A stretch of DNA of 64,000 nucleotides. It comes from Zoogloeaceae bacterium. Its GTDB lineage: Bacteria > Pseudomonadota > Gammaproteobacteria > Burkholderiales > Rhodocyclaceae. Positions 16,328 through 25,079 of the stretch are shown here, one piece after another (the first letter of the stretch is position 1; each line of letters starts with the position of its first letter). Made by a program: the position numbers and the translations under genes. The notes beneath the pieces were generated by a model that was not told where the DNA came from, did no database searches, and saw only the letters and a program-made list of their open reading frames with translations. Location: NCBI GenBank assembly GCA_024235595.1, contig JACKMC010000006.1, positions 151,226 through 215,225 on the forward strand, written 5' to 3'.

Positions 16328-18064
16328 CTATTTGCCGCTCCTGGCCCACGAATCCTTGAGCGTCACGGTACGGTTGAACACCGGCTTGCCGGGCTGCGAG
16401 TCGATCCGGTCGGCGACGAAATAGCCATGACGCTCGAACTGGAAGCGCGACTCCGGCGCGACCTCGCCGAGTGAAGGCTCGAGCCAGGCACGGATCAGCT
16501 TCACCGAGTCGGGATTGAGGTCGTCGAGGAAGTCGCGTTCGAGCTGCGGCGCATCCCCCTCGCGGCGCGAGCCCGGAGCTGGGTGTGCGAAGAGGCGGTC
16601 GTACATGCGCACTTCGGCCTCGACGCCTTCGGCCACGCTGACCCAGTGCAGGTTGCCCTTGACCTTGTAGTTGTCGGCGCCCGGGGTGCCCGACTTCGAA
16701 TCCGGCATGTATTCGCAATGCACTGCCACCACATTGCCTGCCTCATCCTTGTCGCAGCCGGTGCACTTGACCACATAGCCGTAGCGCAGGCGCACCATGT
16801 TGCCCGGGAAGAGCCGCCGGAAGCCCTTCACCGGCTCTTCCATGAAGTCTTCGCGCTCGATCCACAACTCGCGTCCGAAGGGCATCGAGCGCTGGCCGAG
16901 CTCGGGCTTGAGCGGATGGTTCGGGGCGAAGCACGCCTCGTGCTCGCCGGCGGGGTAGTTGTCGATCACCAGCTTGAGCGGGTCGAGCACGGCTACCCGG
17001 CGCTCGGCCGCATCGTTGAGCACCTCGCGCATGCACTCCTCGAGCACGCTGTATTCGATCAGCGAGTCCGCCTTGGAGACGCCGATGCGCTCGGCGAACA
17101 GCCGGAAACCCTCGGGCGGATAGCCGCGGCGGCGTCCGCCGGCGAGGGTCGGCAGGCGCGGGTCGTCCCAGCCGTCGACGTGGCCTTCTTCCACCAACTG
17201 GATCAGCTTGCGCTTGGAGAGCACCACGTAGGTGAGGTTGAGTCGGGAGAACTCGATCTGCTTGGGCGCCGGACGCGGGATCAGCCCGCCCTCGCAGAGT
17301 TGCTCCAGCAGCCAGTCGTAGAAGGGGCGCTGGTCCTCGAACTCGAGCGTGCACACCGAGTGGGTGATGTTCTCCAGCGCGTCCTCGATCGGATGCGCGA
17401 AGGTGTACATCGGGTACACGCACCAGGCGTCGCCGGTGCGATGGTGGTGGGCGTGGCGGATGCGGTAGATCGCCGGGTCGCGCATGTTGAGGTTGGGCGA
17501 GGCCATGTCCACCCTGGCGCGCAGGACGTGGCTGCCATCGGCGAACTCGCCGGCCTTCATGCGCGCGAACAGGTCGAGGTTCTCGGCCACGCTGCGATCG
17601 CGATAGGGGCTTTCCCTGCCCGCCTCGGTGAGGGTGCCGCGATAGGCCCGCATCTCGTCGGCGGAGAGCGAGTCGACATAGGCCTTGCGGTTGCGGATCA
17701 GGTACTCGGCGAAGGCGTACATGCGGTCGAAATAGTCGGAGGCGAAGAACAGGTTCGACCCCCAGTCGAAACCCAGCCAGTGCACCGCATCGATGATGGC
17801 ATCGACATACTCCTGCTCTTCCTTGGTCGGATTGGTGTCGTCGAAGCGCAGATGGCAGGCGCCCTCGTAGTCGTGGGCCAGGCCGAAGTTCAGGCAGATC
17901 GACTTGGCGTGGCCGAAGTGCAGGTAGCCATTGGGTTCGGGCGGAAAGCGGGTGCGGATCCTGGCGCTGTCGCCGCGTGGCGCGAAGGCACCACTGGCCA
18001 GATCGTTCTCGATGATGCTGCGCAGAAAGTTGGACGGCGCCTTGACGTCTTTGTTGTCGCTCAC
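16328..18064 (-). CDS. glnS: Glutaminyl-tRNA synthetase
   Basis: A 578-residue class I aminoacyl-tRNA synthetase that charges tRNA-Gln. The HIGH-type motif is in PPEPNGYLHFGHAKSICLNF (near residue 35) and the KMSKS-type motif is VLSKRKL (near residue 275). The C-terminal beta-barrel anticodon-binding domains run from about residue 340 (DNYPAGEHEACF, RFQFERHGYFVAD). Length is close to E. coli GlnS (554). The start is GTG at 18064 (VSDNKDVKAPSNFLRS), which gives the normal N-terminus; ATG at 18109 would add an atypical tail. Transcribed convergently with the repeat protein and divergently from the receptor cluster. Confidence 0.96.
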   Translation of the reverse strand: MSDNKDVKAPSNFLRSIIENDLASGAFAPRGDSARIRTRFPPEPNGYLHFGHAKSICLNFGLAHDYEGACHLRFDDTNPTKEEQEYVDAIIDAVHWLGFDWGSNLFFASDYFDRMYAFAEYLIRNRKAYVDSLSADEMRAYRGTLTEAGRESPYRDRSVAENLDLFARMKAGEFADGSHVLRARVDMASPNLNMRDPAIYRIRHAHHHRTGDAWCVYPMYTFAHPIEDALENITHSVCTLEFEDQRPFYDWLLEQLCEGGLIPRPAPKQIEFSRLNLTYVVLSKRKLIQLVEEGHVDGWDDPRLPTLAGGRRRGYPPEGFRLFAERIGVSKADSLIEYSVLEECMREVLNDAAERRVAVLDPLKLVIDNYPAGEHEACFAPNHPLKPELGQRSMPFGRELWIEREDFMEEPVKGFRRLFPGNMVRLRYGYVVKCTGCDKDEAGNVVAVHCEYMPDSKSGTPGADNYKVKGNLHWVSVAEGVEAEVRMYDRLFAHPAPGSRREGDAPQLERDFLDDLNPDSVKLIRAWLEPSLGEVAPESRFQFERHGYFVADRIDSQPGKPVFNRTVTLKDSWARSGK

Positions 18065-18169
18065 GGGTGGGTTCCAGAATTGCCGATAGGTGCCCCGGTC
18101 GGGGTGCAAGGCCGGATTCTACCCGCTGGCCGCGCCGCGTGGCGCCATGACATGCATGAGGCCTGCGGC

Positions 18170-18196
18170 TCAAGTTCGTCGCCGCGTTGCCGTTGC
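18170..18196 (+). promoter_or_regulatory. Putative sigma-28 (FliA) promoter upstream of receptor 1
   Basis: TCAAGTTC (18170-18177), 11-base spacer, GCCGTTGC (18189-18196). The enterobacterial sigma-28 consensus is TAAAGTTT-N11-GCCGATAA, so spacing is exact and the core is well matched. It ends 70 bases before the receptor start. Confidence 0.55.
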
Positions 18197-18266
18197 ATGT
18201 GTCCGAGCGTTTACAAAAAGATCCGCGCGCCGCCTCGTGCCGCGCGTGTGGGGGGCGGGGGAAACC

Positions 18267-20351
18267 ATGAATCGAAGTGCGAAACGGCGCCTGCGGACGG
18301 TGGCGCTGGCGGTGGCGGTGTGTCTGTCGACCCCGGTCGTGGCGGACGAAGTCGATCTGTTCGAGCTCAGTCTCGAGCAACTCTCCGAGTTCCGCCTCAC
18401 GACCATGTCGCGCAAGGCCCAGCGGGTGGGCGATCTCGCCGCTGCCGCCTATGTGGTCACCGGCGAGGAGATCATGCGCTCCGGCGTGACCTCGATCCCC
18501 GAGGCGCTGCGCATGGTGCCCGGCATCCAGGTCGCACGCATCTCCTCGAATCGCTGGGCGATCAGCGCGCGTGGCTTCAGTGAGCGCTTCGCCAACAAGT
18601 TGCTGGTGCTGGTCGACGGGCGCAGCATCTATACGCCGCTGTTCTCCGGGGTGATGTGGGAGAGCCAGGACCTGATGCTCGAGGATGTCGAACGCATCGA
18701 GGTGATCCGCGGGCCGGGCGCCGCGCTGTGGGGTGCGAACGCGGTCAACGGCGTCATCAACATCGTCACCCGTAGCGCCGCCGATACCCAGGGGACCCTG
18801 GTGTCGACACGCGCAGGCACCGAGGAGCGAGGCGCGGTCGCAGTTCGCCACGGTGGCGAACTCAAGGACGGCGGCCATTACCGGGTCTATGGCAAGGTGC
18901 AGGCGCGTGACGCCTCGGTGTTGGCGCAGGAGAGCGAGGCGCGCGACGGCCAGCGCGACCAGCGTATCGGCTTCCGGCTGGACCGGCCGCTGTCGGGCGG
19001 CGCCGCATTCACCCTCAGCGGCGATGCCTACAATGCCCGCAGTGGCGACGAATGGGAGCTGCCGCAACTGGCTGCGGCGCCCTATTCGTACAGTCGACGC
19101 ATGGACCAGCACGACACCGGTGCCGATCTGCTGGGGCGCGTCACCTGGCGGACCGACGACGGTGCCGAATCCGCGTTGCAGGCCTATCTCGACCAGGCTC
19201 GCACAAACTTCGGCTGGCTCTCGGCGGCGCGCGCCGATTTCGATGTCGACTTCCAGCAGCGCCGCCAGTTTGGCCGCAATGACCTGATCTGGGGGCTGGG
19301 CTATCACTGGACCAGCGACCACTTCAGCGAGAACCGGCCCTATGTGGTCTCGCCCGCATCGCGTACCCGCGACACCTTCAGCGCCTTCATTCACGAGGAA
19401 TTCGCGCTTTCGCCCGAGCGCTGGCGCCTGATCGTGGGCAGCAAGTTCGAGCACGACAGCTACGCCGGGTTCAACTGGCAGCCCAACCTGCGCGTGCTGT
19501 GGACGCCGACCCGAAGCGAGGCCGCATGGGCTGCGATATCGCGGTCGGTGCGTTCGCCGGCGAGGCCGGAGTTCCAGTCTTCGCTCGATCTTTTCGCCGA
19601 GGAGGTGCCCGGCTTGCCGCTGTCGCTGCCGGCGCTGGCAAGACTCAACTCGGTCGATGCTGCGGATTTCACCGCCGAGAAGGCGATCAGCATGGAGGCG
19701 GGCTTCCGTCAGTCGCTCGGCAACGATCTGTCGTGGGACGTCGCACTCTACCTGACGCGCTACAGCGACGTGCGCAGCGAGCGTACCGCCAGCGTCGAGT
19801 GCCCCGCCGACGTCGTGCTGCTGCCCAGCCCGATCCCGATCGGCTCGATTGGTGGCTGCCCGGCGGGCTTCCTTCCGAACTACCTGCTGGTCAACTCCTA
19901 TATCAACAACGCGGGGCGGTTCAGCGCACGCGGCATCGAGGTTTCCGCGGATTGGCGGGTGAGCGACTGGTGGCGGCTGCAGGGCAGCTGGTCCCACCAG
20001 CGCATGTCGGCCGACCCGCAGAGCGACGCGCTCGCCACCTCGGAGGCCGAGCGCTACATCGGATCCACGCCGCGCTATCAGCTCTCCCTGCGATCGTCGA
20101 TGAACCTCGCCGGGAAGCGGCAGCTCGACCTCTGGCTGCGCCATGTTTCACGCCTGCGTCACGGTGACATTCCCGCCTACACGACGCTCGATGCACGCTA
20201 TGCGTGGCAGGTCCGCAAGGGCCTGGAGCTGTCGCTGGTTGGCCAGAACCTGCTGGAAGATCAGCACCAGGAGTTCAAGAGTTCGCTCCCCGACATGCCC
20301 TACTACCGGATCGAACGCGGCGTCTATGCGCGTGCCGAGTGGCGTTGGTGA
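18267..20351 (+). CDS. TonB-dependent receptor (receptor 1 of the YfiR cluster)
   Basis: A 694-residue outer-membrane receptor. A signal peptide (about 1-27, cleavage near VVADE) is followed by FELSLEQLSEFRLTTMSRKA, a segment shared by all three receptors of the cluster. The plug domain contains VTGEEIMRSGVTSIPEALRM and VERIEVIRGPGAALWGANAV. The remainder is the 22-strand barrel, ending in the aromatic residue W typical of outer-membrane proteins. Such receptors import ligands or signal using TonB energy; no substrate is evident. ATG 18267 follows a G-rich ribosome site. The YfiR-like gene begins 7 bases after the stop, so they are cotranscribed. Confidence 0.92.
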   Translation: MNRSAKRRLRTVALAVAVCLSTPVVADEVDLFELSLEQLSEFRLTTMSRKAQRVGDLAAAAYVVTGEEIMRSGVTSIPEALRMVPGIQVARISSNRWAISARGFSERFANKLLVLVDGRSIYTPLFSGVMWESQDLMLEDVERIEVIRGPGAALWGANAVNGVINIVTRSAADTQGTLVSTRAGTEERGAVAVRHGGELKDGGHYRVYGKVQARDASVLAQESEARDGQRDQRIGFRLDRPLSGGAAFTLSGDAYNARSGDEWELPQLAAAPYSYSRRMDQHDTGADLLGRVTWRTDDGAESALQAYLDQARTNFGWLSAARADFDVDFQQRRQFGRNDLIWGLGYHWTSDHFSENRPYVVSPASRTRDTFSAFIHEEFALSPERWRLIVGSKFEHDSYAGFNWQPNLRVLWTPTRSEAAWAAISRSVRSPARPEFQSSLDLFAEEVPGLPLSLPALARLNSVDAADFTAEKAISMEAGFRQSLGNDLSWDVALYLTRYSDVRSERTASVECPADVVLLPSPIPIGSIGGCPAGFLPNYLLVNSYINNAGRFSARGIEVSADWRVSDWWRLQGSWSHQRMSADPQSDALATSEAERYIGSTPRYQLSLRSSMNLAGKRQLDLWLRHVSRLRHGDIPAYTTLDARYAWQVRKGLELSLVGQNLLEDQHQEFKSSLPDMPYYRIERGVYARAEWRW

Positions 20352-20358
20352 GGGCCGG

Positions 20359-20919
20359 ATGATGAATCGCATCGAACGCGCGCTCCTCGGCGTGCGCACA
20401 GCGCTTGCCCTGGTGTCCGCATGTCTGGCAGGCGCCGCGCTGGCCGATTCGGGCGACACCACCGAATCGCGGGTCAAGGCTGCCTACGTCTACAACTTCG
20501 CCAAATACATCGAATGGCCGGGCACTGCAGCGCAGGATCCGCTGCGCCTGTGCCTGCCGGGCAACGACAGGCTCGGCGAGGCCTTCAATGCGCTCGAAGG
20601 GCGGCAGGCCCAGGGGCGTGCGATCCACGTTCTCAACGGCGTGCCGCTCGGCCAACTGGCGCGCTGCCAGATCGTTTTCGTCGGGCAGGGCGATGCGGCG
20701 CTGCTTGCGGCGGTCATCCGGAGCGCTGCCGAGAGCCCCACATTGGTGGTCGGCGACGTGGACGGATTCATCGACGCGGGCGGCGGCATCGGCCTCGTGG
20801 TGGCCGACGACCGGGTGCAGTTCGAAGTCAATCTGGAGGCGCTGCAGCGGGTCAAATTGCGTGCCAGCGCCCAGATGTTGAAGCTTGCCCGCAATGCGGC
20901 CGAGCTGAGGGTGCGGTGA
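20359..20919 (+). CDS. YfiR-like periplasmic protein (DUF4154), copy 1
   Basis: A 186-residue secreted protein with a signal peptide (about 1-30, ending AGAALADS) and a single YfiR/DUF4154 domain. Hallmarks are RVKAAYVYNFAKYIEWP near the N-terminus, GRAIHVLNGV, a central CQIVFVGQG, and the C-terminal GFIDAGGGIGLVVADDRVQF. In Pseudomonas aeruginosa YfiR is the periplasmic inhibitor of the CHASE8-containing diguanylate cyclase YfiN (TpbB). Here it lies between two TonB-dependent receptors, with 8 bases to the first and an ATGA-type overlap with the reading frame leading to the second. Paired starts ATG ATG at 20359/20362. Confidence 0.88.
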   Translation: MMNRIERALLGVRTALALVSACLAGAALADSGDTTESRVKAAYVYNFAKYIEWPGTAAQDPLRLCLPGNDRLGEAFNALEGRQAQGRAIHVLNGVPLGQLARCQIVFVGQGDAALLAAVIRSAAESPTLVVGDVDGFIDAGGGIGLVVADDRVQFEVNLEALQRVKLRASAQMLKLARNAAELRVR

Positions 20920-20920
20920 T

Positions 20921-20925
20921 GGAGG
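20921..20925 (+). promoter_or_regulatory. Ribosome binding site of receptor 2
   Basis: GGAGG, 8 bases before ATG 20934, immediately after the YfiR stop. It favours 20934 over the in-frame ATG at 20919. Confidence 0.6.
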
Positions 20926-20933
20926 AGCGGAGA

Positions 20934-22973
20934 ATGATTTCGGGATGGCTCGGCATGCCGCTTGCGGCGGCCTTGGCGGTGGGCGGCTTCTGCGGTGTCG
21001 TGCGGGCGGGCGACGACGCCTTCGACCTGTCGCTTTCGGAGTTGCTCGACCAGGAAGTGACCACCGTCTCGCGCAAGAGCGAGCGCCTGGGCGATGCGCC
21101 TTCGGCGATCTATGTGCTGACCGCCGATGAGCTCTCGCGCCTCGGCGTGACGAGTCTGCCCGAGGCCTTGCGCCATGTGCCGGGCGTGCAGGTGGCGGCG
21201 CTTGGGCGCAATCGCTGGGCGGTATCGATCCGCGGCTTCAACGGACGTTTCGCCAATCGGCTGCAGGTGCTGGTGGATGGTCGATCGGTCTATTCGCCGC
21301 TGTTTTCCGGCACCTTCTGGGAGGCGCTGGACATACCGCTCGGCGATATCGAGCGGATCGAGGTGGTGCGTGGCCCCGGCGGCGCGCAGTGGGGCGCGAA
21401 TGCGGTCAATGGAGTGATCAACATCATTACCCGCCACTCGCGGGCGACGCGTGGAACCGAACTCAGGGCCGCCACGGGCAACGTCTCGCGCAGCCTGATG
21501 GACCTGCGCCACGGCGGCGACTGGGGCGAGCACGGAAGCTATCGCATCACCCTGCGCAGTCGCGACGACCGCGCCGGTGACGAAGTGGGCGGTGAGGCGG
21601 GAAACGACAGCTGGCGAAGCACCCGGCTCGGTCTGCGTGCTGACCGCGATGGCATCGGCGGCGGTTCGCTCACGGTGGTTGCCGATGCCTACCGCGCCGA
21701 TAGCGGCGATCACTGGCTGCTGCCCGACCCCTCGGCGCCCGGCTTCGTCAATGATCTGCGGGCGGTCCAGCGCAACGAGGGCGCCAGCATGAGCCTGCGC
21801 TGGTCCCGCCAGCTGGCGGCGCGCGAGAGTGTCGATGTCCAGGCCGACCTGGCATACGACGGCCTCGACATGCCCGGCGTCATCGTCAGCCGCCGGACCA
21901 CCGCCAGCACCGAAGCGCAGTACCGCTTCGCGGCCGCTTCGCGCCACGACATCGTGCTCGGTGGCGGCCTGCGCCATACCTATGACCGCCTCGATGACAC
22001 CCCGGTCTTCAGTGCCATTCGTGCCGATGTGGCGACGACCGAGGTGAGCGCTTTCATCAATGACGAGATCAGCCTCATCGCCGAGCGGCTCAGCCTCGTT
22101 GCGGGTCTCAAGTACGAGCACCACGAATGGACCGGCGATGCGTGGCAGCCCAGCCTGCGCCTGGCGTGGCGACCTTCGTCCCGCCATACGGTGTGGCTCG
22201 CGGCCTCGCGCGCGGTGCGCACGCCGGCACGGGTCGAGCGCGATATCGACTTCACCCTTTACGGCCTGCCGCCGTTTACCGGCGCCAACCCTACGGCCTT
22301 CTACGGCCTCGGCACCGTGACCCACGCGCCCGATCTACGGGCCGAGGTCGCCAATGCATACGAGCTGGGCTATCGCGGCCAGTTGGGGCCGGGTCTGTTG
22401 TTCGATGCGGCGGCCTTCTCGCAGCACTATCGGCGCATGCGCAGCGTCTCCTACGCAGGTTTCCTGCCGGGCTTCGTCGGCGCACCGGGCCTGGTTCCCG
22501 ATTACCTGAAGCTGTTCTACCCGGTCGATTTCGTCTCCAGCGCGATGACCAGCGGCCTCGAGCTCTCGCTGGAGTGGCAGCCCACCCCTCGGGTGCGCCT
22601 GTCGGCCGATTACACCCGCCTGCATGTGGGCTTGCGTAGCAGCGGCGACGCGGTTCGCGACCAGGGCTTCGAGTTGTATGCCATGGGCGTGCCGCGCGAA
22701 CAGTTCGGCCTGCGCAGCAGCTTCAAGGTGGCCGACGGTCGCTACGTGAATTTCGACTGGCGCCATGTCGGCGCGCTGGCGAACGGCCTGGTGCCGGCCT
22801 ACGAGGCGCTCGACGTGCATCTGGCGTGGCGCTTGTCGAAGCGCACCGAGCTCGGTGTCACCCTGCGCAACCTGCTCGACGACCACCATCTCGAGTTCGT
22901 GCCCGACTACGTGCCGTCGGCCGGCATGGAATTGGGCCGCAGCGTGCTGATTGGCCTGTCGATGGGATTTTGA
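20934..22973 (+). CDS. TonB-dependent receptor (receptor 2 of the YfiR cluster)
   Basis: A 679-residue outer-membrane receptor, paralogous to its two neighbours. The signal peptide (MISGWLGMPLAAALAVGG...VRAGDD) is followed by FDLSLSELLDQEVTTVSRKS. The plug has LTADELSRLGVTSLPEALRH, IRGFNGRFANRLQVLVDGRS and IERIEVVRGPGGAQWGANAV. The beta-barrel ends in LIGLSMGF, with a terminal Phe suited to BAM recognition. The start is set by GGAGG 8 bases upstream. It follows the first YfiR gene directly and is in the same transcript. The third receptor starts after a 113-base gap with its own promoter-like site. Confidence 0.92.
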   Translation: MISGWLGMPLAAALAVGGFCGVVRAGDDAFDLSLSELLDQEVTTVSRKSERLGDAPSAIYVLTADELSRLGVTSLPEALRHVPGVQVAALGRNRWAVSIRGFNGRFANRLQVLVDGRSVYSPLFSGTFWEALDIPLGDIERIEVVRGPGGAQWGANAVNGVINIITRHSRATRGTELRAATGNVSRSLMDLRHGGDWGEHGSYRITLRSRDDRAGDEVGGEAGNDSWRSTRLGLRADRDGIGGGSLTVVADAYRADSGDHWLLPDPSAPGFVNDLRAVQRNEGASMSLRWSRQLAARESVDVQADLAYDGLDMPGVIVSRRTTASTEAQYRFAAASRHDIVLGGGLRHTYDRLDDTPVFSAIRADVATTEVSAFINDEISLIAERLSLVAGLKYEHHEWTGDAWQPSLRLAWRPSSRHTVWLAASRAVRTPARVERDIDFTLYGLPPFTGANPTAFYGLGTVTHAPDLRAEVANAYELGYRGQLGPGLLFDAAAFSQHYRRMRSVSYAGFLPGFVGAPGLVPDYLKLFYPVDFVSSAMTSGLELSLEWQPTPRVRLSADYTRLHVGLRSSGDAVRDQGFELYAMGVPREQFGLRSSFKVADGRYVNFDWRHVGALANGLVPAYEALDVHLAWRLSKRTELGVTLRNLLDDHHLEFVPDYVPSAGMELGRSVLIGLSMGF

Positions 22974-22999
22974 CGTTCTTCCGCGCGCGGCAACGTCGT

Positions 23000-23026
23000 T
23001 CAAGTTTCGCTGGCATCTGCCGTATT
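23000..23026 (+). promoter_or_regulatory. Putative sigma-28 (FliA) promoter upstream of receptor 3
   Basis: TCAAGTTT (23000-23007), 11-base spacer, GCCGTATT (23019-23026), ending 60 bases before the receptor start. The -35 element matches 7 of 8 bases of TAAAGTTT and the spacer is exact. The same arrangement precedes receptor 1. Confidence 0.6.
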
Positions 23027-23086
23027 CAAGGCCGATATGGTCGTTACGGCCGACGACCAAGGCGAAACATCGGTGGACCTGAAGAC

Positions 23087-25072
23087 ATGAAGAAATCACA
23101 CCTCGCAGTCCTCGTTTCCGCGCTCTGCCTGCTGGGCCCGGGCAAGGTGCAAGCGGATGTCACGCCGCTTGCCGACCTCAGCCTCGAGGAGCTCGTGAAG
23201 ATGGAAGTCACCAGCGTGTCGCGCAAGGCCCAGCGCCTCTCGGATACCGCAGCCGCGGTAACCGTGCTGAGCCGTGAGGATATTCGGCGCACTGGTGCGA
23301 GAAACATCCCCGAAGCCTTGCGGGCGGTCCCGGGCGTCGAGGTCGCGCAGATCGGCGCCGGACGCTGGGCGGTGTCGATCCGGGGATTCAACGGGCGTTT
23401 CGCCAACAAGCTGCTGGTCCAGCTCGATGGGCGCAGCGTCTATACGCCGACCTTCTCCGGCGTCTTCTGGGAGAACATCGCACCGGTCATGGAGGACATC
23501 GAGCGCATCGAGGTGGTGCGTGGCCCGGGGGCAGCGCTTTGGGGTGCCAACGCGGTGAACGGGGTCATCAACATCGTGACCCGCAAGGCCGCAGCGACTC
23601 GCGGCACGATGGTATCCGCAAGCGTCGACGACCGCGGCCGGCCCGAGGTGGCGGCGCGCTACGGTTTTTCGCTGGCGGACAACCTCGATGCGCGGCTCTA
23701 CGCCCGCAGCGTCAACGTTTCTCCAGCCCAGAATCTTGCAGGAGATTCCCTGCAGGACAGGCAGCGTGGCTGGCACGCGGGTTTCCGCATCGATCGTGCG
23801 AGCGCCGGCAGCGAAGGCTGGAGCGTACAGGGCGAAGTCTTCGAACAGCAGAGCCCTGAGCGTGATTCCACCGCCACCGGTCTCGAGAACGTCAATTTCA
23901 GTTATTCCGGCGGCCATCTGCTGGGGCTCCGCAGCTGGGCGGTCGGCAACGGCGAGGCCCGCCTGCAGGCCTATGCCGACCAGCAGACATTGCAGATGCC
24001 TCAATACGGCAAGATGACGGTGCAGACGGCCGATCTCGACTTTCAGCACCAGCTTGCGCCGATCGGCGCCCACGAGCTCATCTGGGGCCTGGGCTGGCGT
24101 TCGGTGGCCTACCGGATCGACCTGAGCGCTCCGTTCTTCGTCAGCCTCGAGCCTGACAGCAGCAACGAGCGCATCCTCAGCGCCTTCGTGCAGGACGAGA
24201 TCACGCTGGTGCCGCGCCAATGGAAGCTGCTGCTCGGGGCCCGGCTCGAAGACAACAGCCTGTCGGGCTTCGAGCCCCAGCCCAATGTCCGGCTGCTATG
24301 GACACCGACCGAAGTCGACAGCATGTGGACCCAGTGGTCGCGGGCCTCGCGCACCCCCTCGATCGGCGAGGCATACAGCAATGTGTTCTACGGGATCGAC
24401 CCGAAGACGGGCTTGCCGCTGCGCTCGCTGGTCAGTGCTTCGGATCCGCTCGACGCCGAGCGCCTGTCCGCCTTCGAGCTTGGCTACCGTCGCCAGTTGA
24501 GCGGCGGCAGCGTCGAGGTGGTGGCCTATCATCATCGCTACGACGGGCTGTTCGCCGAGCAGTACGGGCCGGTGGTCGCCGCGCCGCCGGGTTCGCCGTG
24601 GCCGGCCGAGCAGATGCTCTATCGCAACAACGTCTTGAACGCGGACAGCGTCGGGCTCGAGCTCTCGGCGGAGGCGCAGGTTTCGGCCGACAGCCGCGTA
24701 TCCGCCGCCTACACGGTCAAGAACGTGACCGCCAGCATGCCGGCCGGGCTGCGCACACGCTCGGTGAATGTCCTCGTCACCGAGATGGAGCCGCACCACA
24801 CCCTGGTACTGCAGTACGACCGCAATCTCAACGACCGGCACAGTCTTGGTGTGACGGTACGCAAGGTCGGCGCGATCTCGGCAGGCATCGATGGCTACAC
24901 GGCGACCGACCTGCGCTACGGCTGGCGTCCGAGCCGGTCTTTCAGGTTCTCCGCGGAGATCCAGAACCTCTTCGATCCCGCGCACCCGGAGTTCATTTCC
25001 GACGACTTCTTCCCCGCGGAGTTTGGAGAGGTTCCGCGGCGTCTGCTGCTCAAGGCGGTGTGGACGCACTGA
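23087..25072 (+). CDS. TonB-dependent receptor (receptor 3 of the YfiR cluster)
   Basis: A 661-residue outer-membrane receptor. The signal peptide (MKKSHLAVLVSALCLLGPG, cleavage near VQADV) is followed by LADLSLEELVKMEVTSVSRK, shared with receptors 1 and 2. The plug has LSREDIRRTGARNIPEALRA, IRGFNGRFANKLLVQLDGRS and IERIEVVRGPGAALWGANAV. Unlike its paralogues it ends in LLLKAVWTH, without a terminal Phe or Trp. The YfiR-like copy 2 starts 7 bases after its stop, so the receptor, YfiR, kinase and GGDEF-EAL genes form one transcript, preceded by a sigma-28-like promoter. Confidence 0.92.
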   Translation: MKKSHLAVLVSALCLLGPGKVQADVTPLADLSLEELVKMEVTSVSRKAQRLSDTAAAVTVLSREDIRRTGARNIPEALRAVPGVEVAQIGAGRWAVSIRGFNGRFANKLLVQLDGRSVYTPTFSGVFWENIAPVMEDIERIEVVRGPGAALWGANAVNGVINIVTRKAAATRGTMVSASVDDRGRPEVAARYGFSLADNLDARLYARSVNVSPAQNLAGDSLQDRQRGWHAGFRIDRASAGSEGWSVQGEVFEQQSPERDSTATGLENVNFSYSGGHLLGLRSWAVGNGEARLQAYADQQTLQMPQYGKMTVQTADLDFQHQLAPIGAHELIWGLGWRSVAYRIDLSAPFFVSLEPDSSNERILSAFVQDEITLVPRQWKLLLGARLEDNSLSGFEPQPNVRLLWTPTEVDSMWTQWSRASRTPSIGEAYSNVFYGIDPKTGLPLRSLVSASDPLDAERLSAFELGYRRQLSGGSVEVVAYHHRYDGLFAEQYGPVVAAPPGSPWPAEQMLYRNNVLNADSVGLELSAEAQVSADSRVSAAYTVKNVTASMPAGLRTRSVNVLVTEMEPHHTLVLQYDRNLNDRHSLGVTVRKVGAISAGIDGYTATDLRYGWRPSRSFRFSAEIQNLFDPAHPEFISDDFFPAEFGEVPRRLLLKAVWTH

Positions 25073-25079
25073 CGGCCTC

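Noticed and set aside
16743..20144. 1133-residue minus-strand frame spanning glnS and receptor 1
   Set aside because: It crosses two well-supported genes in other frames and contains no motif; it is an artefact of high GC content.
20421..20933. N-terminal extension of receptor 2 back to 20421
   Set aside because: The open frame overlaps YfiR-1 entirely; the signal peptide and GGAGG place the start at 20934.
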